Below are positions 45,288-52,706 of a DNA stretch of 64,000 nucleotides, piece after piece. Source of the stretch: Cryobacterium glaciale (GTDB lineage: Bacteria > Actinomycetota > Actinomycetes > Actinomycetales > Microbacteriaceae); NCBI RefSeq assembly GCF_004402535.1, contig NZ_SOEY01000018.1, forward strand, positions 124,001 through 188,000, read 5' to 3'. Numbering within the stretch: position 1 is the first letter of the stretch; the number at the start of each line of letters is the position of its first letter. The notes under the pieces were generated by a model, which did not search any database, was not told the DNA's origin, and saw nothing but the letters and a program-made list of their open reading frames with translations. The position numbers and the translations under genes are program-made.

Positions 45288-46781
45288 GTGACTTCCACGC
45301 CCGCCACCCCCACAGCACCCGTCGTTCCGCGCCGGGCCTGGCAGGCCTTGATCGTGTTGCTCGCCGGCATGTTCATGGCGTTGCTCGATACGACGATCGT
45401 GAACGTCGCGCTGCCGAGTATTCGCACCAGCCTCGATGCCAGTGAGGCGACCCTGTCGTGGATCATCTCCGGCTATGCCCTCGCCTTCGGCCTCGCGCTC
45501 ATTCCGGCGGGCCGGGTCGGCGACCGCATCGGCCACAAATGGGTCTTCTTCACCGGCCTGGCCCTGTTTACGATGGCGAGCCTCGCCTGTGGGCTCGCGC
45601 AGAACGACCTGCAGCTCATCGTGGCCCGCGTCGTCCAGGGCCTGGCCGGCGGCATGTTCGTGCCGGCCGTGACCGCCGTCATCCAGCTGATGTTCCCGCC
45701 CACGGCCCGCGGCAAGGCTTTCGCGATCATGGGCTCGGTCATCGGCGTCTCCACCGCGCTCGGCCCCATCGTCGGCGGGCTCATCATCGAGGCTTTCGGG
45801 GCCCCGAACGGCTGGCGCCTGGTGTTCTGGGTGAACCTGCCGATCGGCGTTCTCGCACTCGTGACCACCGTCTTCCTGCTGCCCAGCGGGGCCGCGCTCC
45901 CCCAGAAGGCGCAGGTCTCGCGGGCGGGCATCGACTGGCTCGGCCTCCTGCTCATCTCCGCCGGCCTGGTCGCACTCCTGGTGCCGCTCATCGAGGGCGA
46001 GGATCAGGGCTGGCCGCTGTGGACCTTCCTCACCCTCGCTGCCGGAGCACTGCTCGTGGTTGCCTTCGGCGTCTGGGAAGTGAATGTCGCCAAACGTGAC
46101 GGCAGCCCGCTCGTGCCTCCGCACCTGTTCTCCCACCCGGCGTTCACCGGCGGCGTCATTCTTGCCCTGGTCTACTTCGCGGCCTTCACCAGCATCTTCT
46201 TTACGATCTCCATTCTCTGGCAGGCCGGGCTGGGTCACAGCGCGCTCGAGTCGGGCCTCGTCTCGATTCCGTTCGCAATCGGCACGATTCTCGGCGCCTC
46301 CCAAAGCGACCGGCTGGCCAAACGGCTCGGGCGCACGGTGCTCGTGGTCGGCGTGGCCTTCGTCACGATCGGCCTGATCTGGATCTGGCTGGTCATGCTT
46401 CTAACGACTCCGGGCGACCTGACCAATTGGCACCTGCTGCCGCCGTTGTTCATCGCCGGCCTCGGCAGCGGATTCTTCATCGCACCGAACGTGTCCTTCA
46501 TCGTCGCGACCGTCGCGCGCTCCGAAGCCGGCGGAGCGAGCGGCGTGGTCGGCGTCATGCAGCGCGTGGGCAGCGCCGTCGGTATCGCCGTGATCGGCAG
46601 CGTCTTCTTCGGCACGCTGACGGTGACCGGCCCCGGAACGGATGCCCTCGCCATCGCGTTCACGCACAGCGCCACCCTGGCGATGGCGGTCAGTGCCGGG
46701 TTTGCCGTGCTCGCGCTCGTGCTGGTGTTCGCGCTGCCGAAGCGCATCGCCGGCAACGGCCAGGCTTCCGCCGCCGGGTAG
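45288..46781 (+). CDS. MFS drug efflux transporter, DHA2 (EmrB/QacA-type)
   Basis: A 497-aa transporter with 14 predicted membrane helices. The LLDTTIVNVALPSI motif at helix 1, GRVGDRIGHKWVF (motif A) and GPIVGGLIIEAFGAPNGWRL (motif C) are characteristic. The GTG at 45288 follows GTAGGA by 7 nt; the frame upstream runs through the tRNA and is not coding. Ribosome loading must occur right after the tRNA terminator, so it probably has a promoter within or just after the tRNA gene. The exported compound is unknown. Confidence 0.85.
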   Translation: MTSTPATPTAPVVPRRAWQALIVLLAGMFMALLDTTIVNVALPSIRTSLDASEATLSWIISGYALAFGLALIPAGRVGDRIGHKWVFFTGLALFTMASLACGLAQNDLQLIVARVVQGLAGGMFVPAVTAVIQLMFPPTARGKAFAIMGSVIGVSTALGPIVGGLIIEAFGAPNGWRLVFWVNLPIGVLALVTTVFLLPSGAALPQKAQVSRAGIDWLGLLLISAGLVALLVPLIEGEDQGWPLWTFLTLAAGALLVVAFGVWEVNVAKRDGSPLVPPHLFSHPAFTGGVILALVYFAAFTSIFFTISILWQAGLGHSALESGLVSIPFAIGTILGASQSDRLAKRLGRTVLVVGVAFVTIGLIWIWLVMLLTTPGDLTNWHLLPPLFIAGLGSGFFIAPNVSFIVATVARSEAGGASGVVGVMQRVGSAVGIAVIGSVFFGTLTVTGPGTDALAIAFTHSATLAMAVSAGFAVLALVLVFALPKRIAGNGQASAAG

Positions 46782-46906
46782 GCCGAGTTGGCTGTGCAGG
46801 CGGGGTGCTTCGGCTGACCCCGGGACCGCGCCCGGCACCGCACGAAACCTAGCCCCGCCACATCCCGGGTTGGACCTCGAGGACTCACTCTGCTACCTTC
46901 GGCAGA

Positions 46907-47785
46907 ATGAAGCGTCGAGAGTTTCTCACTTTGTCCACCGCTGGCGCAGCCACGCTCGGTTTCGGTGCGCTCGGCGCACCGGCCACTTTCGCTGCCACCG
47001 CTCCGAAGCTACCCGGAGAGGTGTCGCGCCTGTCGAATGTGCTCACCCAGAAGGGAAAGAAGCTCTACGACAACATCGAAGTGGACATCGGCGGTGATCG
47101 TGCCCGCCTGTTCATTCCGCAGACAATTTCACGCAATTCCACCGCTTCGGTGGGGGCGGTGTGGTTCTACCACGCGGCCTCCAGCTCGCACAACGCCCTC
47201 AACGGTGGCTTCAAGTACCCCGGTGAGCTCGTCGTCGACCAGAACTCCATCGCCATCTGCATCAACGCCGGCGGCACCCAGTACACCAATTCCATCGCCA
47301 CCAATGCTCAGAAGAACGCCTGGACCTACCTGAACTCGCTCTACACCGTGCGCCGCAATTTTCTGCGGGCTACGTCCTTCGGCGGATCACTGGCCTGCTA
47401 CACCTACGGCAAGAAGCTCATCCCTTACATTCGCGGCCTGTACATGGTCAACGCCCTCTACGACAACGAGTGGCTCTACGCCTACGACACCCAGAACCAG
47501 GCGCACGTCGGCGATGCCTACAACAACAACCTCACCCTGCTCAAGGGCACCAACCCGGCGCGCATCAGCGCGACGCCGTGGACCAACAGCCGGGTCAAGG
47601 TACTCGTCTCCGATGACGCCCACCCCGATAATGTGGTCATTCCGAGCAAGAACGGACTCGCCCTGATCAATAAGATCACGCCGGTCGCCGCCGACGCCCA
47701 GGTGATGTATCACACGCTCGCCCATGAGACGCCGGGATTCGCCCACACCGACATGATGAAGACCTTCGCGCAGTGGTCCGTCTAG
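46907..47785 (+). CDS. Tat-type exported alpha/beta-hydrolase-like protein
   Basis: A 292-aa protein. MKRREFLTLSTAGAATLGFG followed by APATFAATA looks like a Tat-like signal peptide with cleavage near residue 30. A nucleophile-elbow-like TSFGGSLA, a later Asp (VSDDAHPD) and a His near the C-terminus (GFAHTD) would fit an alpha/beta hydrolase, though no close family is recognised. It precedes the polysaccharide locus and could be a secreted esterase acting on surface acyl groups (inference). Confidence 0.6.
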   Translation: MKRREFLTLSTAGAATLGFGALGAPATFAATAPKLPGEVSRLSNVLTQKGKKLYDNIEVDIGGDRARLFIPQTISRNSTASVGAVWFYHAASSSHNALNGGFKYPGELVVDQNSIAICINAGGTQYTNSIATNAQKNAWTYLNSLYTVRRNFLRATSFGGSLACYTYGKKLIPYIRGLYMVNALYDNEWLYAYDTQNQAHVGDAYNNNLTLLKGTNPARISATPWTNSRVKVLVSDDAHPDNVVIPSKNGLALINKITPVAADAQVMYHTLAHETPGFAHTDMMKTFAQWSV

Positions 47786-47802
47786 TGCAGTGGTCGGTGT
47801 AG
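47769..47802. repeat. 17-bp imperfect tandem duplication at a gene junction
   Basis: The 17 nt ending at the TAG of the upstream gene (47769-47785) are repeated with three changes at 47786-47802. The GTG start of the next gene lies inside the second copy. Confidence 0.8.
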
Positions 47803-48890
47803 CGAACCAGACGCGGGTCGACTGGGTTGATGGCGCCAAAGGCATCGCCATTCTGCTCGTTGCCCTCGCGCACGCGGTGCAGTGGACCGTGCTCAGCGGT
47901 CTCGCTCCCGAGCTGTGGAACAAGATCAACCTCGTCTTCATCGTGTTTCGCATGCCCCTGTTCTTCCTCGCCTCCGGACTGTTCGCCGCCTCGGTGATCA
48001 CCCGCACCTGGCCCACCCTCTGGCGTACCCGACTGAGTCTGCTGGTCTGGGCGCTGCTGGTCTGGACGGTCATCCGCTTCGGGTATTTCTCGCTGCTGCC
48101 CAACCCGGCCGGCTTCGACGAGACCAACCCGATCGACCTGCTGCTCGCCCCGGTGCGCCCCAGCAACGGCCTGTGGTTTCTCTACGCCCTCGCCCTGTTC
48201 TTCGTGGCCGCCAAGCTCATGCGGGGCCGCATCGACTGGCGGGTGCAGATCGGCGGCGCCGCCGTGCTGTCGGTGCTGTTCTTCGCCCGCGCCGACACCG
48301 GCAACATCGCCTGGAATGGCATCGGCCGCTACTTCGTGTTCTTTCTGCTCGGCTGTTACCTGCGCGAGTGGATCATCGCCTTCGTGAACCGCCCCAGCCG
48401 CTTCGGCGCCCTGGGGCTGGGCCTGGGGTTCGGCGCGGCCTTCCTCGCGCTGGCCGGCGTCATTCTCACGGTCGATGCGCGGGTGCCGTTCATCACCGGC
48501 ACCCTGGTGCTGGTCAGTCTGCTCGCCCTCGGCGCCGGCCTGCTTGTGGCCCGATTCCTGGTCGACTCTCGGGCAATGGGGTGGCTGGCCTACGTCGGTC
48601 GCAATACCCTGCCGATCTATGTCGGGCACGTTCTATTCGTCTCGGCCCTGACCAGCCTGCTGCTGCTATACCGCGGCGAGGCCTGGCTCGACCGGCTCGG
48701 CCCCGTGTTGCCCGTGCTCGTCGCCGGCGGGGCCGTCGCCGCCTCACTGCTGTTTTGGCGCCTCGTGCGCGACCTGCCGGTACTTCGATACGGGTTCATC
48801 GTTCCGACCTGGTTCGCCGGGCGCGCGCCGGGGGTGACATCGGCAGGGCAGGCAGAACCGGCAGAGCGGATGCGCCCGCGCAGCGAGTGA
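47790..48890 (+). CDS. Acyltransferase family 3 membrane protein
   Basis: A 366-aa integral membrane protein with about 10 helices. RVDWVDGAKGIAILLVALAHA near the N-terminus carries the family Acyl_transf_3 features (Asp and catalytic His). Such enzymes O-acetylate or succinylate surface polysaccharides and lipids. The start is GTG 47790, 5 nt after the upstream stop. Its TGA overlaps the next GTG by 4 nt. It is the first clear polysaccharide-modifying gene of the locus. Confidence 0.87.
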   Translation: MVGVANQTRVDWVDGAKGIAILLVALAHAVQWTVLSGLAPELWNKINLVFIVFRMPLFFLASGLFAASVITRTWPTLWRTRLSLLVWALLVWTVIRFGYFSLLPNPAGFDETNPIDLLLAPVRPSNGLWFLYALALFFVAAKLMRGRIDWRVQIGGAAVLSVLFFARADTGNIAWNGIGRYFVFFLLGCYLREWIIAFVNRPSRFGALGLGLGFGAAFLALAGVILTVDARVPFITGTLVLVSLLALGAGLLVARFLVDSRAMGWLAYVGRNTLPIYVGHVLFVSALTSLLLLYRGEAWLDRLGPVLPVLVAGGAVAASLLFWRLVRDLPVLRYGFIVPTWFAGRAPGVTSAGQAEPAERMRPRSE

Positions 48891-49456
48891 GCCGATCGCG
48901 CTGCCGGCAGCGCGCGCTCCTGGCGCTCACCGGCCTGGTGCTGCTGTCCGTCGGCCTGTTGGCCGTCACGACCCGAACGGTGATGTTTCCGCGTGAAGAC
49001 CCGCCCGTTCCCGCCGACGCCATCGTCGTACTCGGTGGACTCGGAAGCGCCGCCGTGGTGGCCAAGGCCGTCGACCTCGCCAAGGCCGGTTACAGCGGAC
49101 GCATCCTCATTTCGGATGCGTTCGGCGGCGACACCCGCCCGGCAAATTTGTGCGCACGCCCCGTGCCCGTGCCGAGCACGACGATCGAGGTGGAGTGCTT
49201 CGACCCGCACCCGACCACGACCCGAGGTGAAGCGGAGGCCATTGCCGCGTTCGCGAGAGAACAGGGCTGGAACCGGGTGATCGTGGTCACGTCGAGCTAT
49301 CACGTGAGTCGGGCCCGGCTGCAGATCAGCCGATGCTACGCGGGGTCACTCGCGGTGATCGGTGCCCGACAGCCGATGGATCCGCTGAAATGGGCCTACC
49401 AGCTCGTCTACCAGAGCGCCGGGTTCATCAAGGCCGCGGCCACGCCCGCATGTTGA
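48887..49456 (+). CDS. YdcF/DUF218-family protein
   Basis: A 189-aa protein with one N-terminal membrane helix (LLALTGLVLLSVGLLAV) and an external DUF218 domain (ADAIVVLGG, TRGEAEAIAAFAREQGW, VIVVTSSYHVSRAR). Some relatives (SanA, ElyC) act in envelope and undecaprenyl-phosphate-linked glycan control. It starts with GTG overlapping the acyltransferase stop. Its last 29 nt overlap the convergent acetyltransferase gene. Confidence 0.85.
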   Translation: MSRSRCRQRALLALTGLVLLSVGLLAVTTRTVMFPREDPPVPADAIVVLGGLGSAAVVAKAVDLAKAGYSGRILISDAFGGDTRPANLCARPVPVPSTTIEVECFDPHPTTTRGEAEAIAAFAREQGWNRVIVVTSSYHVSRARLQISRCYAGSLAVIGARQPMDPLKWAYQLVYQSAGFIKAAATPAC

Positions 49457-50057
49457 CCAGAAACCCCTCGGCGATCGAGTCGACCCGCTCACGGTAGGTC
49501 GGGCCGACCATGTCGGCCTCTGCCGGCCATTCAGCGAGCGCCGCGTGGAACTCAGGCCATTCCTTGATCGGCCGGGCCGGAACACCGGCCACGATGGTGC
49601 CGTCCGGAACCGACGCGGTGACCACCGAGCCGGCTCCGACGACGCACCGGTCCCCAATTCGAACGCCCGGCAGCACGGTGACACCGGCACCAATAAACAC
49701 GTCGGAGCCCACTCGAATCGGCGCAAACCGGTAGCGACGACCCCGCTCGTCGCGGTAGAGCCAGCCGGAACCGTCGTGGGTGATGAACGTCACCGCGGAG
49801 CTGATCGTCACTCGGTCGCCGATCGAGATGAGCCACGGCTCGGTCGTGGCGATGTCACTGAGAATTCGGCAGCCGCTCCCGATTTGCACGCCCAGGGCCC
49901 GCATGGCGTACACCCGGCCCCGGGAGCGTCGCAGGAACTTATAGGTCAGGCGGGACAATTTCACCGGAAACTCCACTTCGTTGATGGTTCGGGCCTTCAG
50001 CGACCCGCCCAAAGTATCGGTTTTCGGGCCGCCGCGCTGGCGCTGAGGAAAATTCAC
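49428..50057 (-). CDS. Hexapeptide-repeat (left-handed beta-helix) acetyltransferase
   Basis: A 209-aa trimeric O-acetyltransferase of the maltose/CatB-like LbH group. The repeats IRVGSDVFIGAGVTVLPGV, IGDRCVVGAGSVVTASV and the GTIVAGVPARPI ending are characteristic, and the active-site His is in FITHDGSG. It probably acetylates a sugar of the polysaccharide. The gene is on the opposite strand from its neighbours and ends inside the ydcF-like gene. The true start could be an internal ATG because the first 30 residues are poorly conserved-looking. Confidence 0.85.
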   Translation of the reverse strand: MNFPQRQRGGPKTDTLGGSLKARTINEVEFPVKLSRLTYKFLRRSRGRVYAMRALGVQIGSGCRILSDIATTEPWLISIGDRVTISSAVTFITHDGSGWLYRDERGRRYRFAPIRVGSDVFIGAGVTVLPGVRIGDRCVVGAGSVVTASVPDGTIVAGVPARPIKEWPEFHAALAEWPAEADMVGPTYRERVDSIAEGFLVNMRAWPRP

Positions 50058-50110
50058 GTGTTATCGTTGCGCCTGATCGCACCAACAGCGCTGCGGCCAG
50101 ATCTCGTGTT

Positions 50111-50150
50111 CCCACTGAGCTTGTCTAACCACTGAGCTACCACCATTCCC
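50111..50150 (-). other. Possible tRNA 5'-half remnant
   Basis: Read on the minus strand, GGTGGTAGCTCAGTGG followed by TTAGAC resembles the D-arm region of a tRNA, but no anticodon or T-arm follows. CCACTGAGCT occurs twice (50112 and 50129) within it. Confidence 0.3.
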
Positions 50151-50176
50151 TGCGCGACCTCCCCCGAAGGCGGCCG

Positions 50177-51604
50177 ATGTTCGATTTCACCACGCTGCGC
50201 CTGCACCGCACGCCGATTATTCTCGTCGCACTCGCTGCCCTGTTCGTGATCGTGGCCAGCCTGGTGCTGCCGCGCTTCGTCGCCGAGGTCGGTGTCATCG
50301 TGCTTCCGCTGACCCTCTTGGCTTTCGTCGCCGTGGCAACGCTGTTCCTGGTGCCGACGCACATCCTTCCGGCCGTTGCACTGGCCACCTTTGCGCTGAT
50401 TCCGGCCCGCGTCCTTCCCCAGGACGGCCCGATCGGCGCCCTCCCGCTGACCACCATGATCATCGTCGTCTGGGCGGTGCGTCGCCTGCTCACCGGCCCA
50501 GCCGATCTTCCGGGCCCGGCCGCGCCAGCGCCATTCCGATCAGCCACCCGCTACTTTGCCCTGCTGTTCCTGGTCTGGTCGCTGTTCTCGCTCGTGCGCA
50601 GCACCGACGTGCAGGCAAGCCTCGGCTGGATCATCAGCTTCAGCGCCGGGGTACTCCTCCCGCTATCCATCGTCAACGCCAGCCGGGAGGCCTACTGGAT
50701 TCGGCGCGTCTGGCTCGTGCTCGGAGCGTGGCTCGGAGCATATGCCGTGCTCGAGGGCGCGCTGCGCGCCAATCCGATCTGGGGCACCCTGTTCAGCGTG
50801 CTCGGCCTCAGTGATAGCCAGCACTGGTCGGTGTATCGCGCAACCGCATCGTTCGGGCATCCGCTCTTCGCCGGCTTGTTCTTTGCCGTGGCCTGCGCCC
50901 TCGCCATCGGGGTGTGGTTGCGGGAGAATTCGAAGCCTGCCCTCCTCGCTGCGGTGTTCAGCGGGCTCGGCCTCGTCGCGACCGTCTCCCGCGGCGCCAT
51001 CCTCTCAGCGGCGATCGCCATCGCCTTCGCCTACGCGGTGTCGCTCGTGCTGCGCGGCGACAAACGCTGGGGCAAATTCGCCCTGCTCGCAGTATTGATG
51101 GTCGTCGCGGTGATCGGACTGTTCCAATTCGACGCCTTCACCGCCCGCAACAACTCGATCGAAGCCGAACTCTCCTCGCAGGCGCGTGACCTCGGCGTCT
51201 GGGTGTCGCTCCAGGCCGCGAACCTCACCGGTTGGATCGGGTCGGGCCCGGGCACCTCGGGCATCACCGGGCGCCTGTTCAACGAGGTGACCATCGAGAA
51301 TTCGCTGCTGCAGCTGCTCATCAGCATCGGCCTGCCCGGAGTCGTGTTGTTCCTGCTCGTGATCGGTTCGGCGGTCGCGCACGCGCTCTCCCGCCGGGCG
51401 GTCGGGGCGGCAGCCGCTCTGGTGGCCTACACGGTGTGCATTGCCGGCTTCAACGCGATCGACGCCCTGCGCCCCATGCACCTGCTGCTCGGATGCCTGC
51501 TCATTCTGGCGTTGAATCCGACGCAAACGGATGCCGCTCCCCGGCCTGGGCCCCGCCGGGGCCGAGCAACTCTGCGCCCCAAACGGGGGTATGCGCGGCT
51601 CTAA
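50177..51604 (+). CDS. O-antigen ligase/polymerase (Wzy-like) membrane protein
   Basis: A 475-aa protein with about 11-12 predicted membrane helices and a large external loop near residues 330-390 (SSQARDLGVWVSLQAANL, then GSGPGTSGITG). This layout and the GSGPGT turn fit the Wzy_C/O-antigen ligase superfamily, which polymerises repeat units or ligates glycans outside the membrane. The ATG at 50177 follows GAAGG. It lies 76 nt upstream of the glycosyltransferase operon. Confidence 0.78.
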   Translation: MFDFTTLRLHRTPIILVALAALFVIVASLVLPRFVAEVGVIVLPLTLLAFVAVATLFLVPTHILPAVALATFALIPARVLPQDGPIGALPLTTMIIVVWAVRRLLTGPADLPGPAAPAPFRSATRYFALLFLVWSLFSLVRSTDVQASLGWIISFSAGVLLPLSIVNASREAYWIRRVWLVLGAWLGAYAVLEGALRANPIWGTLFSVLGLSDSQHWSVYRATASFGHPLFAGLFFAVACALAIGVWLRENSKPALLAAVFSGLGLVATVSRGAILSAAIAIAFAYAVSLVLRGDKRWGKFALLAVLMVVAVIGLFQFDAFTARNNSIEAELSSQARDLGVWVSLQAANLTGWIGSGPGTSGITGRLFNEVTIENSLLQLLISIGLPGVVLFLLVIGSAVAHALSRRAVGAAAALVAYTVCIAGFNAIDALRPMHLLLGCLLILALNPTQTDAAPRPGPRRGRATLRPKRGYARL

Positions 51605-51680
51605 CGCGCTCGTAGCGCGCACGCTACGCTAAACCGACAGATTCTCAACTTTAGCCGGACTTCACCGGCCCCTGAGGGGT

Positions 51681-52706
51681 ATGGGCGTGATGAATACAGG
51701 CACGACACACATCACCGTGTTGCAATCTCTGAGCCCGCCCGACGGCACCACCCGGTACGTCAACCAGGTAGTCGAGGGCGCACCGGATGCGGTGACCATG
51801 CGCTTCTTCTCCTGGCGCACCGCGCTGCTCGGTCGCTATGACGTTTTTCACGTGCACTGGCCGGAGCTGCTCATTCGTGCGCCGCGCCCGCTGAAGGCCC
51901 GACTGCGCCGCCTGGCGCTGCACGCGCTGCTGCTGCGGGCGCGGCTGCAGCACATTCCCATCGTGCGCACCATGCACAACCTGACCCCGCACGAAGCCGG
52001 CCACGGCGCCGAGACCCGGGCCCTCGACGCGCTCGACGCCCGCACGGCCCTCGTCATCCGCCTGAACCCGACCACGCCGGTGGAGCCCGAATGCCGGGCG
52101 GTCACCATTCTGCACGGCCACTATCGTGACCGCTTCAGCGCAATGCCGCGGCCCGAGTCCGTGAGCGGGCGCATCCTCTATTTTGGGCTCATTCGCCCGT
52201 ACAAGGGCGTCGAAACCCTGTTGCGGGTGTTTCGGGCGCTGCCGGGCCCCGACCTGACGTTGCGCGTCGTGGGTCGGCCGTCGAGCGGGCTCGGCGAGAC
52301 TATCACCGCCGAAGCCGCGCGGGATGCGCGCATCAGCTCGGTGCTGCGCTTCGTCTCCGACGAGGAACTGGTCGTCGAGGTCGGCGGGGCCGAACTGGTC
52401 GTTCTGCCCTACCGGGAAATGCACAATTCGGGGGTGCTGCTCGTGACGCTGTCGCTCGATCGGCCGGTGCTCGTACCGTCGACGCCGTCGAACCGAGCCC
52501 TGGCCGACGAGGTCGGGCCCGACTGGATCTACCTCTACGACGGCGATCTCACGCCCGAGATTCTGCAGGACACCCTCGAGCGGATGCGCGCGGCCGGCTC
52601 CCGGCCGCGCCCGCGGCTCGACGATCGGGATTGGAAGACCCTGGGCCAGCAGAGTTATCGCACCTACCTGCGGGCGCTACAGCTGGCCGGGCGGAGCATC
52701 CGTTGA
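51681..52706 (+). CDS. Glycosyltransferase, GT4-like
   Basis: A 341-aa GT-B fold transferase. RGRILYFGLIRPYKGVETLL-like sequence (YFGLIRPYKGVETLLR) marks the nucleotide-sugar domain and a conserved Glu-containing loop is replaced by PYREMHNSGVLLV. It would add a sugar to the growing lipid-linked unit on the cytosolic side. ATG 51681 follows GAGGGGT. Its TGA overlaps the TTG start of the flippase fusion by 4 nt, opening a chain of coupled genes. Confidence 0.85.
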   Translation: MGVMNTGTTHITVLQSLSPPDGTTRYVNQVVEGAPDAVTMRFFSWRTALLGRYDVFHVHWPELLIRAPRPLKARLRRLALHALLLRARLQHIPIVRTMHNLTPHEAGHGAETRALDALDARTALVIRLNPTTPVEPECRAVTILHGHYRDRFSAMPRPESVSGRILYFGLIRPYKGVETLLRVFRALPGPDLTLRVVGRPSSGLGETITAEAARDARISSVLRFVSDEELVVEVGGAELVVLPYREMHNSGVLLVTLSLDRPVLVPSTPSNRALADEVGPDWIYLYDGDLTPEILQDTLERMRAAGSRPRPRLDDRDWKTLGQQSYRTYLRALQLAGRSIR

